From Saprospiraceae bacterium (GTDB lineage Bacteria > Bacteroidota > Bacteroidia > Chitinophagales > Saprospiraceae), in the NCBI GenBank assembly GCA_028279185.1, contig JANQSS010000105.1, positions 1-59,417 on the forward strand: DNA of 59,417 bases, given 5' to 3'. A model generated the notes under the pieces. The model did no database searches. It worked only from the letters and a program-made list of their open reading frames with translations, and had not been told where the DNA came from. Made by a program: the position numbers and the translations under genes. How positions within the stretch are numbered: position 1 is the stretch's first letter; each line of letters opens with the position of its first letter. Positions 26,484-36,373 of this stretch are shown one piece after another.

Positions 26484-26521
26484 CCCACAGCTCAACTCGA
26501 CGCGCCATGTAATGGCCGTCG
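26484..26521 (-). promoter_or_regulatory. Leader hairpin plus GAGTTGAGCTGTGGG element
   Basis: Within 3 bases of the predicted transcript start, CGACG-GCCAT (26521-26512) pairs with ATGGC-CGTCG (26508-26498) with one bulged base. The 15-base element follows at 26498-26484 on the minus strand and is identical to 54951-54965 on the plus strand; a close copy lies at the start of the rightward transcript at 54678. Confidence 0.6.
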
Positions 26522-26530
26522 TTTAGACTT

Positions 26531-26559
26531 ATTATACTAAAAATTCATATAAATGTCAA
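26531..26559 (-). promoter_or_regulatory. Perfect consensus sigma70-type promoter for the ejection-protein operon
   Basis: Minus strand TTGACA (26559-26554), spacer of exactly 17, TATAAT (26536-26531). Both hexamers match consensus in full. It lies in the gap after the 1703-residue tail gene and should drive genes leftward from 26442. Confidence 0.8.
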
Positions 26560-26586
26560 ATATTATTCTGTAAGTAATTATTATAG

Positions 26587-29500
26587 TTAAGTAGTTTCTG
26601 AAGCTTCCGTTATTCCGTGAACATTTTTTGCTGCTACTTTAATATCAATACCAGTAATCTCCACTGGTTCGTCTATCGTAGAATTTAGATATTTTAGTTG
26701 TAAATACACCCCTACCTTTTCGTTAATGACGGAGGCAATAGTGACCACCTTATGTCCGCCATCATCCCCGACTCCAGTATCATCTACCTCTTTGTTAATC
26801 TTAAAGGTATCGGTTGACTGAAATACAGTTTTGAGGTCTAAAGCTGCTTCTAGGCTAGTCCCCGTGCTGGTGGCCACAGTTCGATAGTGAGATACAATTT
26901 TATTAAATATTTTACGTTTGCCCGATTCTAACATATCCATGGCCCGTGTTAATACTTCCATGGAAATAGCCGAATCATCATCTCGATAATCATTAGTCTC
27001 GCCTAGCTTACGTATTATGTATACCCTACCTTCTGTTGACGCGAAGTAGCTATCCGCATCTAAGTTGGCCCATCCGGTTGTTGGATGGTTTGTATAGGTT
27101 GTCCAAGACCCGTCTCCCTTACCTTCGTATTCTCTAGTATGATTATATACGGCTACTTCCGAGTTCTCGGTGCCAGATGAGATAGGATAGCTAAGTTTAT
27201 AGGAATTAGCTTCAGTATCATGATGTCCAGTTGCTATACTTAATTGGTCCTTTTCAACCGTTTCTTTCCATTTTCTTTCATATTTTCTGCCAATATACTC
27301 AATTTTAAGGTCCCGTCCAAGGCGATAGATTCCGGTATCATTGGCAAACATTATACCTCCACGGGTTACCGATACGGAAAACGGAGCGGTGCATCCTTTT
27401 CCTCTAGTTTCTAATCGTTGTACTGCATTTTCACCGGCATCTTTTGCTGCCAAATCTACTAGATAAATTGAATTGGTTTTAAAAACAACAACAATTCCTG
27501 ATTTTTGTGCGGCCCCGAAAGCAGCGTCACCGAAGAATGGGATTATTGCTGTAATCTCTTGTCCATCGGCCGAGTTAATATCTATAACACTATCGGATTC
27601 TGTATCAATGACAGCATTAGGATTATCAAAAATCTCCGGATAGTTCTGATAGCTGGCAATAATTCTTGAAGGATAGAGACGAGTAAGTGCCGATGCTTGG
27701 GATGAACCAGTGCGTCTAATGTTATTAACAAAAACGTCAAAATCACCAGAAAGGGAAGGAAGTTCAACTTCGAGAGTTGTACTAAAAACTCTCGGCTGTT
27801 TAACAACCAACTGCCCGGTATTAAATTCATTTCCAGCATTTGCCACCATCCATGGAGTAAAATTTGCATATCCGCTTATTGCGGTGTCAACCTTCCGCAT
27901 TGATGCATTAATAGCATCTGCCAGCCTTCTCATGGCTAAAAATTCATAAGGCTCCGAAGAACCTCTATTGCCGTTAACCATACTGTAATTCCCGTCTGTT
28001 CCTATATAGACCGGAATATCGGTAGAAGTAGTTGCTTTTACCATTCTGTCAGGAAAGTTCGATGCAGCCCCACTTCCGGCATTTGTACTTCTTATTACAA
28101 AATTATTAGCATCAGTAATACTATTGACATGCCACCATCCAGAATAAGTTACTTCATCCCCATCTGCAACAGAAGAATGAAACAAGTAAACCCAATCCCC
28201 GGCCGTTAATCCATGTCCAGTGACATTTACCGAGAAACTAGTTCCGGCTGTTCCAGTTATTCCTGTCACTGTACTAGTTGTTGAAGTGAACAGATATCGA
28301 GCTCGGTTTACCATGTCAGTAACAGTCGAAGTATCTGTGTTATCTTTTCTAAAAGTCCATAATGTATTACTGGCCGTAGTAAATACAGATTGAGTTAGAA
28401 TACCACTATTTTTAAGAACTCTGATATCCAGGGTTGGGTAATCTTTAAGATTTCCTAATATTAATCGATTTCCAGCAGTCGTACAATATTTTGCCCTCAG
28501 AGGTTGTTCCCAGGCAGTGCCAAGTTCAGCACCTTTAAGCGCTGTATTAACTTCGTCTAAATCCCTTAAGTCTTCGTCCGAGTCGGTGTCCGTATATTCT
28601 AGATAGCCATCATTATTATTAAACGACATAGCTAACGTAGTTAGCCGATAAAATGGAGCTGGACTGTCACCTTTCGTTCTATAAATTTGAACTTCTAATC
28701 TATCGTAATCATAGATATCCCAAGCGGGCATTCCTATAAGTTTAATATTTACAGCAGCATCTGCTCCTATTCTAACTGTAAAATCTTCAGAACCAGCTAC
28801 TGCACTAGCTACTATATTCTCATTTGCATCTACCGCATTAAGTCTAAAATAATATTGGAAAGTCCTCGTACGAGTAATAGTCCCGCTCGCTCCACCTGAT
28901 ATGGTGCGGTCAACAATAATTTTACCAGAAGTATCGGTACTAATGACAGTATAGATTTCATTATCAGTACTATTTTCAATTAAATCTCCCTCGGCGAATG
29001 TCTTTTCATCTCCGGCTGTAACTGTAAATTGATTAGCTGATTTAGCCGAGAAGGACACAGAGGGATTGTTCATAACAATCTCGCCTGTAGCTGAGCTATT
29101 TGTAGTAACAAAAAAGTTAGGTTGCCAACGAAATAGGCCAGCTCGATATATATTGGTGCCGTCGAATTTCATAACCTCATCGGCATCATTTGTTAAATAT
29201 AAATTATCCTGAACCATTGTAGAGCGTAGGATGTTTTGACTCGCATAACCTAAAGAGTCAAAATAACTTACGCGAGTTGCGGAGGTTAAGTTGTAAGAGT
29301 CAGTAGGGGCTTCTATAGGTATCCATCGTGAATCGACTGACAATGAAATAGAATTATTTGTGGTATCATTGAAAGTTAAATTTTCATCTACTTCAATTGT
29401 TTTCCCAATTAACGTACCGGCTTCAGTTCCAGTAACGGTACTACTAAACGTGAATTTAGTCGTATCTACTATACTGGCTACAGTTATCGTTCCATTGAAG

Positions 29501-31698
29501 CTAGACGTCCCGAATACTAATAGCTTTTTTCCTACAAATAAAGTGTTAGTATTTCCACTGCCAAGTGTTACGGTGGCAGTGTCTATACCATCACCTGTAA
29601 TAGATATACTGATGTCTGATAATTGATTTATTCCTTTTACCCTAAGCTTTCTATTAATGCCTGTGTAATTGAGCATATCGCCTCGTACGATATTATCGAC
29701 AGTCGAAGTACCGGTAATATTACGTAAAGGAATGACGGCACTGGTTCTAGTTCCTACAAGTCTGAGTCCTCCGGGAATACTAATAGTATCTACCATTCCA
29801 TCCATCAATAAGATTGTACTGGAACTATTAACACATGTGAAATCATTAGTAGCGTCAAAAATATCAGATGTAATTTCATCTCCCGCGAGAAAAGGAGAGG
29901 TGGCGGTAAGAGTTAAGCGGTCTGTAAATACCCCTCCATAGCCACCTACGTCCGATTCATCTTGGTCGCTGGTGGTAACACTCGAATTACTAACGGATAC
30001 CTTTAAAGTTGTGGAGGTTGGTGAACTTATTGCCTTAATAGTAAATGTACCATTATGTACAGAAAATCCACATTGTTGTGCGGTAAATTGGTCTTCTAGT
30101 CCTGAAGTAACTGAAATTATGGTTGAGAGTGTACCAGAAATGACCATATTTGGTACCGTTAAGGTATAATCCACGTACCCTGTTCCGGAATCATATGAAA
30201 TATTGGTTATTTCAAATAGATTTGTTCCACCATTATCTCCGGTAATAAATCCTCTAGTTCGTCCTGGTAATTCTCCAGTATCGTAAAAGGCTGGACCTAT
30301 AACTGTATCTGAAGCCACACGACCATTAAGTCGGGGATAATGTAAGGGCATTAGATAGGTAGTTGCGTTGGTTCCTTCGGAGCGTAATCTGGCTGCAAAT
30401 AGATTACCACCTAATCCCGAGATTAACCGGTTTTCTCCGGGAGCTCTATAGGAATCAATATGATTTACCCATCCCTCCCTTGCGGTTCGGGTTCCGTATA
30501 TTTCCTCGTGACACAGGCCCCAAATCGTAAGCTGAGGTTCGGTATCAGTAAAGGTTGCACTATTTGTTCCGGTTACAGATAACTTATTAGTTACTACGGA
30601 AGCAAAGTCCCAGTAAACCTCAAAGTTTGCACCTGTAGCTTTATTATTAGTAAAAGTAACAGTGATAGTATTTGCGGCCGTATCTGCGGTAATACTGTCG
30701 GGCATAACTTGTTCTAAATCCGCACCAATTGAAGGTTCCAGATAGCAAGCTACGAATGCAAAATCAGTTCCTCCAGTTACCGAGGTATCTATTATAATAG
30801 ACTGAGTAGCTCCTGAGGCGACCGAACCTGTTGCAAAATTAGCAGTTGGAGCTGCGGTAAGAATAAACACAGCAGTGAAACTTGATGCTGTGTTATTCTC
30901 AATGCCAATCGTAATATCTCCGGTACTATCATCTAGTGTGACACTATCGGCTTGTAGTCTAATATAGTTTGTACTGTCATCTTTGTACACTTCAACGATA
31001 ATATTGTTATTGTCAAGAGAATGAGTTGAACCTAAGATAGTAAAACTATTAGAGCCCGTATTTACCGTGTTGCTTGATTGAACATAAGTCGTTCCAGATA
31101 CCGCAGATTTGTCTTTAGCATAAACAAAGCCTTGGAACGCTGCACTGGTGTTATTTGTGTAATCTACGGTAATATTTCTCGTTGTTTGGTTAATTGTAAT
31201 ATCATCAGCAAAAAACTGTGTGTTACTATTATTAGTGGTGGACGTTGAACGCGCGGTTCCCACAAACATTAGAGGGGTTGTGATGTCGTGTTCTGTTGCC
31301 GGTAAACTCACACTTCCTGAACCCGTACTAAATGTCTTACGAATATCTGCTGTGAAATTGTCAAAGTAAATAATAGTCTCTGAAGAAAAATCTCCAGAGG
31401 CTTCACTTGTTTTTCCTTGGACAATTAGAGGAGAGGATTGTCCGGTAGGTAGTTCTATGCTATCATCTAATATAAAATCAATCTGAGTTCCATTGTATTC
31501 AACTTCTTTAACCCTAACAGGTACATAACCAGCATACCCCTGATACCCGGCTCTTTTAGCAATTTGACCGGTACTTTTAGGGTCAGCATTTTGGATATCT
31601 TCGCAGTATCCTTCAACAAGTGCGTTCTCTGCAGCCTGTTGGTCGATACCGGCTCCGAGGTCTCGTTCTCGTACTGTAACATATTGTAATCTAGGCAT
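26587..31698 (-). CDS. Very large tail nozzle / tail-tubular-B-like protein
   Basis: 1703 residues. The N-terminal GIDQQAAENALVEGYCEDIQ and the later IVVVFKTNSIYLVDL with GGIMFANDTGIYRL fit the beta-propeller tail-tube B / P22 gp10 nozzle family. It is about twice the usual length. Extra mass includes three related modules near residues 150-380, each with a strand pair of the form (D)ITV-YTNNT-(A)F-(F)V, which look like inserted Ig-like or adhesin domains. It would sit at the tip of the short tail. Leftward, the next gene lies beyond the strong promoter. Confidence 0.65.
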   Translation of the reverse strand: MPRLQYVTVRERDLGAGIDQQAAENALVEGYCEDIQNADPKSTGQIAKRAGYQGYAGYVPVRVKEVEYNGTQIDFILDDSIELPTGQSSPLIVQGKTSEASGDFSSETIIYFDNFTADIRKTFSTGSGSVSLPATEHDITTPLMFVGTARSTSTTNNSNTQFFADDITINQTTRNITVDYTNNTSAAFQGFVYAKDKSAVSGTTYVQSSNTVNTGSNSFTILGSTHSLDNNNIIVEVYKDDSTNYIRLQADSVTLDDSTGDITIGIENNTASSFTAVFILTAAPTANFATGSVASGATQSIIIDTSVTGGTDFAFVACYLEPSIGADLEQVMPDSITADTAANTITVTFTNNKATGANFEVYWDFASVVTNKLSVTGTNSATFTDTEPQLTIWGLCHEEIYGTRTAREGWVNHIDSYRAPGENRLISGLGGNLFAARLRSEGTNATTYLMPLHYPRLNGRVASDTVIGPAFYDTGELPGRTRGFITGDNGGTNLFEITNISYDSGTGYVDYTLTVPNMVISGTLSTIISVTSGLEDQFTAQQCGFSVHNGTFTIKAISSPTSTTLKVSVSNSSVTTSDQDESDVGGYGGVFTDRLTLTATSPFLAGDEITSDIFDATNDFTCVNSSSTILLMDGMVDTISIPGGLRLVGTRTSAVIPLRNITGTSTVDNIVRGDMLNYTGINRKLRVKGINQLSDISISITGDGIDTATVTLGSGNTNTLFVGKKLLVFGTSSFNGTITVASIVDTTKFTFSSTVTGTEAGTLIGKTIEVDENLTFNDTTNNSISLSVDSRWIPIEAPTDSYNLTSATRVSYFDSLGYASQNILRSTMVQDNLYLTNDADEVMKFDGTNIYRAGLFRWQPNFFVTTNSSATGEIVMNNPSVSFSAKSANQFTVTAGDEKTFAEGDLIENSTDNEIYTVISTDTSGKIIVDRTISGGASGTITRTRTFQYYFRLNAVDANENIVASAVAGSEDFTVRIGADAAVNIKLIGMPAWDIYDYDRLEVQIYRTKGDSPAPFYRLTTLAMSFNNNDGYLEYTDTDSDEDLRDLDEVNTALKGAELGTAWEQPLRAKYCTTAGNRLILGNLKDYPTLDIRVLKNSGILTQSVFTTASNTLWTFRKDNTDTSTVTDMVNRARYLFTSTTSTVTGITGTAGTSFSVNVTGHGLTAGDWVYLFHSSVADGDEVTYSGWWHVNSITDANNFVIRSTNAGSGAASNFPDRMVKATTSTDIPVYIGTDGNYSMVNGNRGSSEPYEFLAMRRLADAINASMRKVDTAISGYANFTPWMVANAGNEFNTGQLVVKQPRVFSTTLEVELPSLSGDFDVFVNNIRRTGSSQASALTRLYPSRIIASYQNYPEIFDNPNAVIDTESDSVIDINSADGQEITAIIPFFGDAAFGAAQKSGIVVVFKTNSIYLVDLAAKDAGENAVQRLETRGKGCTAPFSVSVTRGGIMFANDTGIYRLGRDLKIEYIGRKYERKWKETVEKDQLSIATGHHDTEANSYKLSYPISSGTENSEVAVYNHTREYEGKGDGSWTTYTNHPTTGWANLDADSYFASTEGRVYIIRKLGETNDYRDDDSAISMEVLTRAMDMLESGKRKIFNKIVSHYRTVATSTGTSLEAALDLKTVFQSTDTFKINKEVDDTGVGDDGGHKVVTIASVINEKVGVYLQLKYLNSTIDEPVEITGIDIKVAAKNVHGITEASETT

Positions 31699-31701
31699 CT
31701 A

Positions 31702-31920
31702 TTATTTCCGTTTAAGCTTTTCATTCTTTGGCTCATACCAGCGGTAATCACATATTTCCCAGGAACAGTATTCTTTTTTATAAGCTCCGCCACTTGGAAC
31801 GCTTGTAGAATGTCTCACCGTACGGTTTGCTCGTCGTTTAGACTTTCTTTTCCGTCCTCTGCCTGGTGTGCCTGATTTATATCCGTCTTTAACCCATGGC
31901 TTTCTTCTGCTTCGTGACAT
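31702..31920 (-). CDS. Small very basic protein
   Basis: 72 residues; the first half is almost all Arg and Lys (RKPWVKDGY..RGRKRKSKRRANR), the second carries EYCSWEICDYRWYE with two cysteines. Between the tail nozzle and small virion genes; perhaps a DNA-associated virion or zinc-binding protein. Not recognised. Confidence 0.6.
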   Translation of the reverse strand: MSRSRRKPWVKDGYKSGTPGRGRKRKSKRRANRTVRHSTSVPSGGAYKKEYCSWEICDYRWYEPKNEKLKRK

Positions 31921-31939
31921 TTTTTACACGGTCCATTCT

Positions 31940-32398
31940 TCAGCTAGTCTTTTCTTTTTGTGCTTCGCTACCATCTACTTTTTTCGGTTCTTCTGCTTTC
32001 TTAGGCCGGAGATTAGGTTTCTTCCGGATTACTGCTCCGCTTGGTTTCCATTCTAATGTATCGGCCATTTTTTCGGAAGCTTGTCGTTTTGCTTTCTCCG
32101 CCTTTTTAATTGCCCCGTAGTCAATTGTAGGTATTTGCTTCAGGGCTTTCATGCCCTTTTTTCCTGCCTTAATAAGACTAGCTCCGGGTACTGCTGCCAT
32201 TGCGGCATCAGCTAAATCATCTGGAATTAGCAATTCTCCACCTGCACTTAAAGCAGCAGACAGGGCTGCTCCAGCGTCGCTAAAGCCTTTTTCATGTAAA
32301 GGAACATTAATGTTTTTGTTAATCCATTCATCTAATTTTTCTTTGGTCCGCTTGCCTACTGGCATCTTAGCTTTCTCTAATAAGCTTTTTTCGGCCAT
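31940..32398 (-). CDS. Hypothetical virion-region protein
   Basis: 152 residues with an Ala/Gly-rich hydrophobic helix (about 43-75) and a lysine-rich C-terminus. Starts inside the end of the preceding small gene. Role unknown; the composition resembles small ejection proteins. Confidence 0.6.
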   Translation of the reverse strand: MAEKSLLEKAKMPVGKRTKEKLDEWINKNINVPLHEKGFSDAGAALSAALSAGGELLIPDDLADAAMAAVPGASLIKAGKKGMKALKQIPTIDYGAIKKAEKAKRQASEKMADTLEWKPSGAVIRKKPNLRPKKAEEPKKVDGSEAQKEKTS

Positions 32399-32540
32399 GC
32401 TTTCGCCCTTTCAATTCGGCTTCAAGTTCTCTTATATCCACTGCAGCATCCATTACCCCGTGCCAATCTTTTGCATCCACACAGGTAAGTAGATACTCTC
32501 TCAAAGATTTAATTCTTCTTAATATTTGCTCATCGGTCAT
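32367..32540 (-). CDS. Small helical protein (57 aa)
   Basis: ATG 32540 overlaps the adaptor stop (TAATG), so start choice is firm; an upstream in-frame start is inside the adaptor gene. The product is helical and charged, with two Leu-rich stretches. Unknown. Confidence 0.55.
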   Translation of the reverse strand: MTDEQILRRIKSLREYLLTCVDAKDWHGVMDAAVDIRELEAELKGRKHGRKKLIRES

Positions 32541-33556
32541 TAACTTCTTATTCCATAGAATCTTCGTACCGGTAAATCCCAAGCATCATTAACTTTCTTA
32601 ACTCTGAGTGTCTGTTCACGTCCTACCCAAGACCGCTCTACCTGGTCTTCTAGGTCTTTAAGGACTCTCTGCTCCAATTCCGCTGGTCCTCCCAATTTAC
32701 GTCTAATCTCTGCAATTGCATATTGAACTAGAAAATTACTAAAAGGCTTCTTAAAGAATGGCACACAAGAGCCTTTAATTACACATACATAATCATCAGG
32801 TTCGATTGTAATAGTCGGACCTTCGTTACGTCGGGGCTCCGTACTATTATCATTCAAATAGAGACTAGACATATCCGTATCGATAGGTATATTTAATACG
32901 GTTGACCGGGCGGGTGATGTCTTGAAATTAATTCTATTTCCGTTAACGTTTTTAACTTGAAAGGTTGCTTTACGGTTTCCTGTCTGAGCGTCAATTATAC
33001 TTAGATAACTATTTAATTGGTCGGCTTCTGTTGTTACATCACTTCCTACATTATCTACTATGACATAATTGCTTGAAGTATTTACAACATTAATTCGTCC
33101 CTGACTCGCAACTAGCGGTAGCGGGTCTTTTAAGTACCATATTCGCAACGGATAAATACTATTGCTAGCGGGGATAATACGATAGCGGGTCCCTATAATT
33201 ACATAATAATATGGGATACTGGTAGAGGATTTATTTTCGAATAAAGATATATCTCTATAATCGATACGTCTCATCTCATAAAATATATTATTAATCCGGA
33301 CTTCTAATTTCTCAATTCGCTGTTCAAAAGCATCTTCTGGAATATCATATTCCATCTGACTATTAACAGTAGTTACATCTTTCTTAACCAATAATGGCGA
33401 TTCATAGTGTCTAGATAAGATGTTGGCTGCATAGTTTTGTGCTCTATTTAAAGCAGGCAAAATGTCTTCAGCATCCGTAACACTTTCTCGATTATCTTCA
33501 TCGAGCATTGACCGAACTTCTGAAATCAAGTCATCCGTTGTTATTATTTGGGACAT
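32540..33556 (-). CDS. Head-tail adaptor / tail-tubular-A-like protein
   Basis: 338 residues. The N-terminal helices (DLISEVRSMLDEDN..ILPALNRAQNYAANILSR) and the C-terminal helical segment match podovirus adaptors that dock on the portal. The central beta section (150-260) is an insertion. It lies between tail nozzle and fibre genes, consistent with neck assembly. Confidence 0.55.
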   Translation of the reverse strand: MSQIITTDDLISEVRSMLDEDNRESVTDAEDILPALNRAQNYAANILSRHYESPLLVKKDVTTVNSQMEYDIPEDAFEQRIEKLEVRINNIFYEMRRIDYRDISLFENKSSTSIPYYYVIIGTRYRIIPASNSIYPLRIWYLKDPLPLVASQGRINVVNTSSNYVIVDNVGSDVTTEADQLNSYLSIIDAQTGNRKATFQVKNVNGNRINFKTSPARSTVLNIPIDTDMSSLYLNDNSTEPRRNEGPTITIEPDDYVCVIKGSCVPFFKKPFSNFLVQYAIAEIRRKLGGPAELEQRVLKDLEDQVERSWVGREQTLRVKKVNDAWDLPVRRFYGIRS

Positions 33557-33594
33557 TCATTATTCCTCGTAATTTCTGGGATAGTAGAGGAATA

Positions 33595-33915
33595 TTAAAC
33601 TTCTACTTCTTCCTCTTCTTCTTCATCTATCATTTCTTCCTCTGCCATTAACTCTTCCTCTTCGGCGTCTTCTTCTGGCATGAGGCCTCGTTTTTTCATT
33701 TCATTTATTAGCTCTTCATCTGAGTACATTTCCAGCTCTTCCATTGCCTCTTCGTCGGCACGCTCAGCTTCCAATGCCATCTCTTCTTCGTCTAATTCCT
33801 CTTCAGGACCTTCTTCCATGCCTTCCATAGCTAAGTCCATTTCGACTTCTTCATCGGCCATGGGTTTACTTGGCATCCTTAAGTCTTTTAATTTCTCTGC
33901 TCTTGATTTTGCCAT
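33595..33915 (-). CDS. Glu-rich acidic protein
   Basis: 106 residues from ATG 33915 behind GGAG; a TTG five codons earlier is less likely. After a basic start, over half the residues are Glu, Asp or Met, ending EEEEEEVEV. Highly acidic virion-region proteins can act as scaffolds or DNA mimics; no evidence decides here. Confidence 0.6.
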   Translation of the reverse strand: MAKSRAEKLKDLRMPSKPMADEEVEMDLAMEGMEEGPEEELDEEEMALEAERADEEAMEELEMYSDEELINEMKKRGLMPEEDAEEEELMAEEEMIDEEEEEEVEV

Positions 33916-33936
33916 TCTTTCTTTCTCCAAAGTATA

Positions 33937-34140
33937 TTAAGTTTTAAAGAATACTCTAAATATAGTGGTGATTACACCTGCGGTAACCGCAATCAGTGCG
34001 GATAAACTTACTTTTATATAGCCTTTTACCCACGAAATATCGGCCTTGTTAGTGGATGCAACTTGTAAATAGTTGTCTAGTTTTTCTTCTATTCGTTCTA
34101 AGCGCTTTTCAAGTCTATTGGCCAATTCCTCGTGGTTCAT
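33937..34140 (-). CDS. XhlA-like holin or small coiled-coil membrane protein
   Basis: 67 residues: an amphipathic coiled coil (8-32) followed by a single hydrophobic segment (45-63) and FFKT at the end, the layout of XhlA-like phage proteins that work with holins. It sits directly after the fibre gene. A lysis role is inferred. Confidence 0.5.
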   Translation of the reverse strand: MNHEELANRLEKRLERIEEKLDNYLQVASTNKADISWVKGYIKVSLSALIAVTAGVITTIFRVFFKT

Positions 34141-34141
34141 A

Positions 34142-36349
34142 TTAGACGCCTTCTAGCGCACTAATGCGAGCACTTAGTTGATTATTCTCTTCCTTTAGTT
34201 CCTGTATAGCCTTGACTAAATAAGGTATTAAATCTGCTTCTATAATCTTAATCTTTTCTCCTGCAGGAACTAAACTTTTATCGGCTTCAACTAGAGGATT
34301 GTCTATCTCTTTTACATGGCCCGGTAGTACCTGCTCAAATTCTTGGGCAATAAATCCAGTAGTAGTGCCAGGACGATGCTTATTAACACCAGAATTTATA
34401 TATTCAAAGTGAGTTGGATTAAGAGCTAGCATCTTACCTAGAGCATTATTAATTGGTCTTATATTAGTTTTTATTCTAGAATCAGATAAGGTACCCCAAG
34501 CGGTCGTTCCAGTTTTTAACGCCGTGTCAGATGCAACGTCAAATCTAATTCGGTTTGTTCCAGCCGAATTGTACCAATCCCAGTTATTATTTGCTTGAGA
34601 AATGGCACTTTGGGAAGAGTTTCCTGAACTAAATGCTAATTGATTTGCAGCAGCGCGATACATTCCGATATCGCTGTCATTCTGAAATGACCAGGTAGGA
34701 GCTGTTGCTGCGCCATCGACTCCTAACCATTTTCCGTTTCCGTCATGGATTGTCCGTAGCGTTCCATTTGCAGAGAATCTTGTATCTCCAGAGCCTGTTC
34801 CATAAATACCGGTATCCGGGTCACCTATGAAAGAGAATGTAGGAGCAGCTGCTGAACCTGCAACTCCTAAAATTTGACCACTGGAATTTACTCGAACTCT
34901 TTCAGTACCTCCCGTACTAATGTTTAGGGTATCCGCGCCGGAACTATAGATACCAGTATTGGTATCTCCTGTAAAACTATAAGTAGGGTCGGCGGCAGCA
35001 TTTAATCCACCAAACACATGGTCTAGGGCCGACAAATCTCCGGACGATAACGAGGCTGTTCCATCTGTAACACTGGTTCCTTGGACGGCTCCGGTACTTG
35101 TGATGGCCCCAGAACCAATCGTGCCAATTCCAGTTAGATTATTAGAATCGTCTACTGTGATTCCAGATTGTTGGATGCCTTTAGCTCCCCCGTCGCCCCG
35201 TACTAATCTATTGTCTGCAATATTTGCAGCAGCTGTTACATCGCCGGTTCCAGCAGGAGTGGACCAAGCAGCTGTTGTTCCATTACTTGTTAAGACCGTT
35301 CCACTAGCCCCGATTGCAAGTCTAACTGCTTTTCCATTTGCGTCGCCTAAAACGATATCACCTTGAGTGGTAACCGCATGGTCCATTGGACTTTCGCTTA
35401 CAATTTGCCATCGACTAGAAGTAGAATTATATACTACCATTATACTAGCATCATCTTCAAGAAGAGTATCTACGCCGGCTCCACTTATAAATCCATTAGC
35501 TCCGTTATTATCATCAATAGTTAGTCTGGAGCCTAACTCATTTACAAGTATCTTTACATCCCCGTCTGCACCCCCTGTCATAGTATTTAGGGGGCCAGTT
35601 CCAGCCGTAATACGTAAAATAGTAGCAGTTCCGACCGCTATACTGTTGGTACTTATACTAACATTGGCATCATCAAATAAAAAGTCTGAAATAGTTTTAT
35701 TGCTAAGGGTTTGGGTATCAGACGTACCAACCACATCTCCTGAAGGTACGGCCTTAGCACTATCAATAACTACACCACTTCCGTTTCGTTGAAGAAACAC
35801 ACTAGTGTTGGCTGTCGTCTTTAGTGCAGTTAACGCTAAGTCCTGAACGGTATTATTATCGCCGTCTATGGTTTTGTTAGTTAGAGTCTGAGCATCAGAA
35901 GTTCCTACAACGTCTCCTGAAGGAACAGCTTTAGCTGAATCAATTACTACCCCAGAGCCATTACGCTGGATAAAAACATTGGTATTTGCTGTAGTTTTTA
36001 GTGTCGTAAGAGCTAAATCTTGAACAGTGTTATCATCTCCATCAATAGTTTTATTAGTCAAGGTATCGGTGGTTGCCCTTCCCACTAAGGTATCAGTACT
36101 GGTGGGCAGTGTTAGTGTCCCAGTATTAACTATTGACGAAATCACTGGAGCGGTAAGAGTTTTATTAGTTAAGGTATCAGTGCTAGTTCGTGACACTAAA
36201 TTATCCGTAGTACCACTGACATTAGGCAATGTCAGAGTTAGACTCGCTCCAGTCAATGATGCAGGAGGAGTTACGGTAAGTTCCTTATTGTCAGTGGAGG
36301 TACGGAATTTCGTACTCTCCTGCTCTGACCATTTCCCATATTTTTCCAT
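34142..36349 (-). CDS. Tail fibre with S74 intramolecular chaperone
   Basis: 735 residues. The C-terminus is a peptidase S74 / ICA chaperone domain: SDSRIKTNI with candidate catalytic Ser622 and Lys627, then GFIAQEFEQVLP and a final trimer-forming coiled coil. It folds the fibre trimer and cuts itself off. The body has beta-rich phage-fibre repeats (TDTLTNKT), including a near-exact tandem of 59 residues (98-156, 157-215). The gene has its own consensus-like promoter. A receptor-binding role in adsorption is expected. Confidence 0.8.
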   Translation of the reverse strand: MEKYGKWSEQESTKFRTSTDNKELTVTPPASLTGASLTLTLPNVSGTTDNLVSRTSTDTLTNKTLTAPVISSIVNTGTLTLPTSTDTLVGRATTDTLTNKTIDGDDNTVQDLALTTLKTTANTNVFIQRNGSGVVIDSAKAVPSGDVVGTSDAQTLTNKTIDGDNNTVQDLALTALKTTANTSVFLQRNGSGVVIDSAKAVPSGDVVGTSDTQTLSNKTISDFLFDDANVSISTNSIAVGTATILRITAGTGPLNTMTGGADGDVKILVNELGSRLTIDDNNGANGFISGAGVDTLLEDDASIMVVYNSTSSRWQIVSESPMDHAVTTQGDIVLGDANGKAVRLAIGASGTVLTSNGTTAAWSTPAGTGDVTAAANIADNRLVRGDGGAKGIQQSGITVDDSNNLTGIGTIGSGAITSTGAVQGTSVTDGTASLSSGDLSALDHVFGGLNAAADPTYSFTGDTNTGIYSSGADTLNISTGGTERVRVNSSGQILGVAGSAAAPTFSFIGDPDTGIYGTGSGDTRFSANGTLRTIHDGNGKWLGVDGAATAPTWSFQNDSDIGMYRAAANQLAFSSGNSSQSAISQANNNWDWYNSAGTNRIRFDVASDTALKTGTTAWGTLSDSRIKTNIRPINNALGKMLALNPTHFEYINSGVNKHRPGTTTGFIAQEFEQVLPGHVKEIDNPLVEADKSLVPAGEKIKIIEADLIPYLVKAIQELKEENNQLSARISALEGV
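35705..36058 (-). repeat. Tandem 177-bp coding repeat in the fibre gene
   Basis: Two units, 36058-35882 and 35881-35705, encode 59 residues each that differ at only five positions or so, yet the DNA differs at many third codon positions. So the duplication is old and the protein sequence has been kept. Confidence 0.85.
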
Positions 36350-36373
36350 AGTTTACTTTACCTTCTGGTTATA

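Noticed and set aside
26443-26508. 22-codon N-terminal extension of the 23767-26442 gene from ATG 26508
   Set aside because: It lies in a hairpin leader whose key element also occurs in non-coding sequence, and the ribosome site fits ATG 26442.
35700-36060. Possible CRISPR-like repeats
   Set aside because: The repeats are a coding tandem of the tail fibre, with no short palindromic units or spacers.
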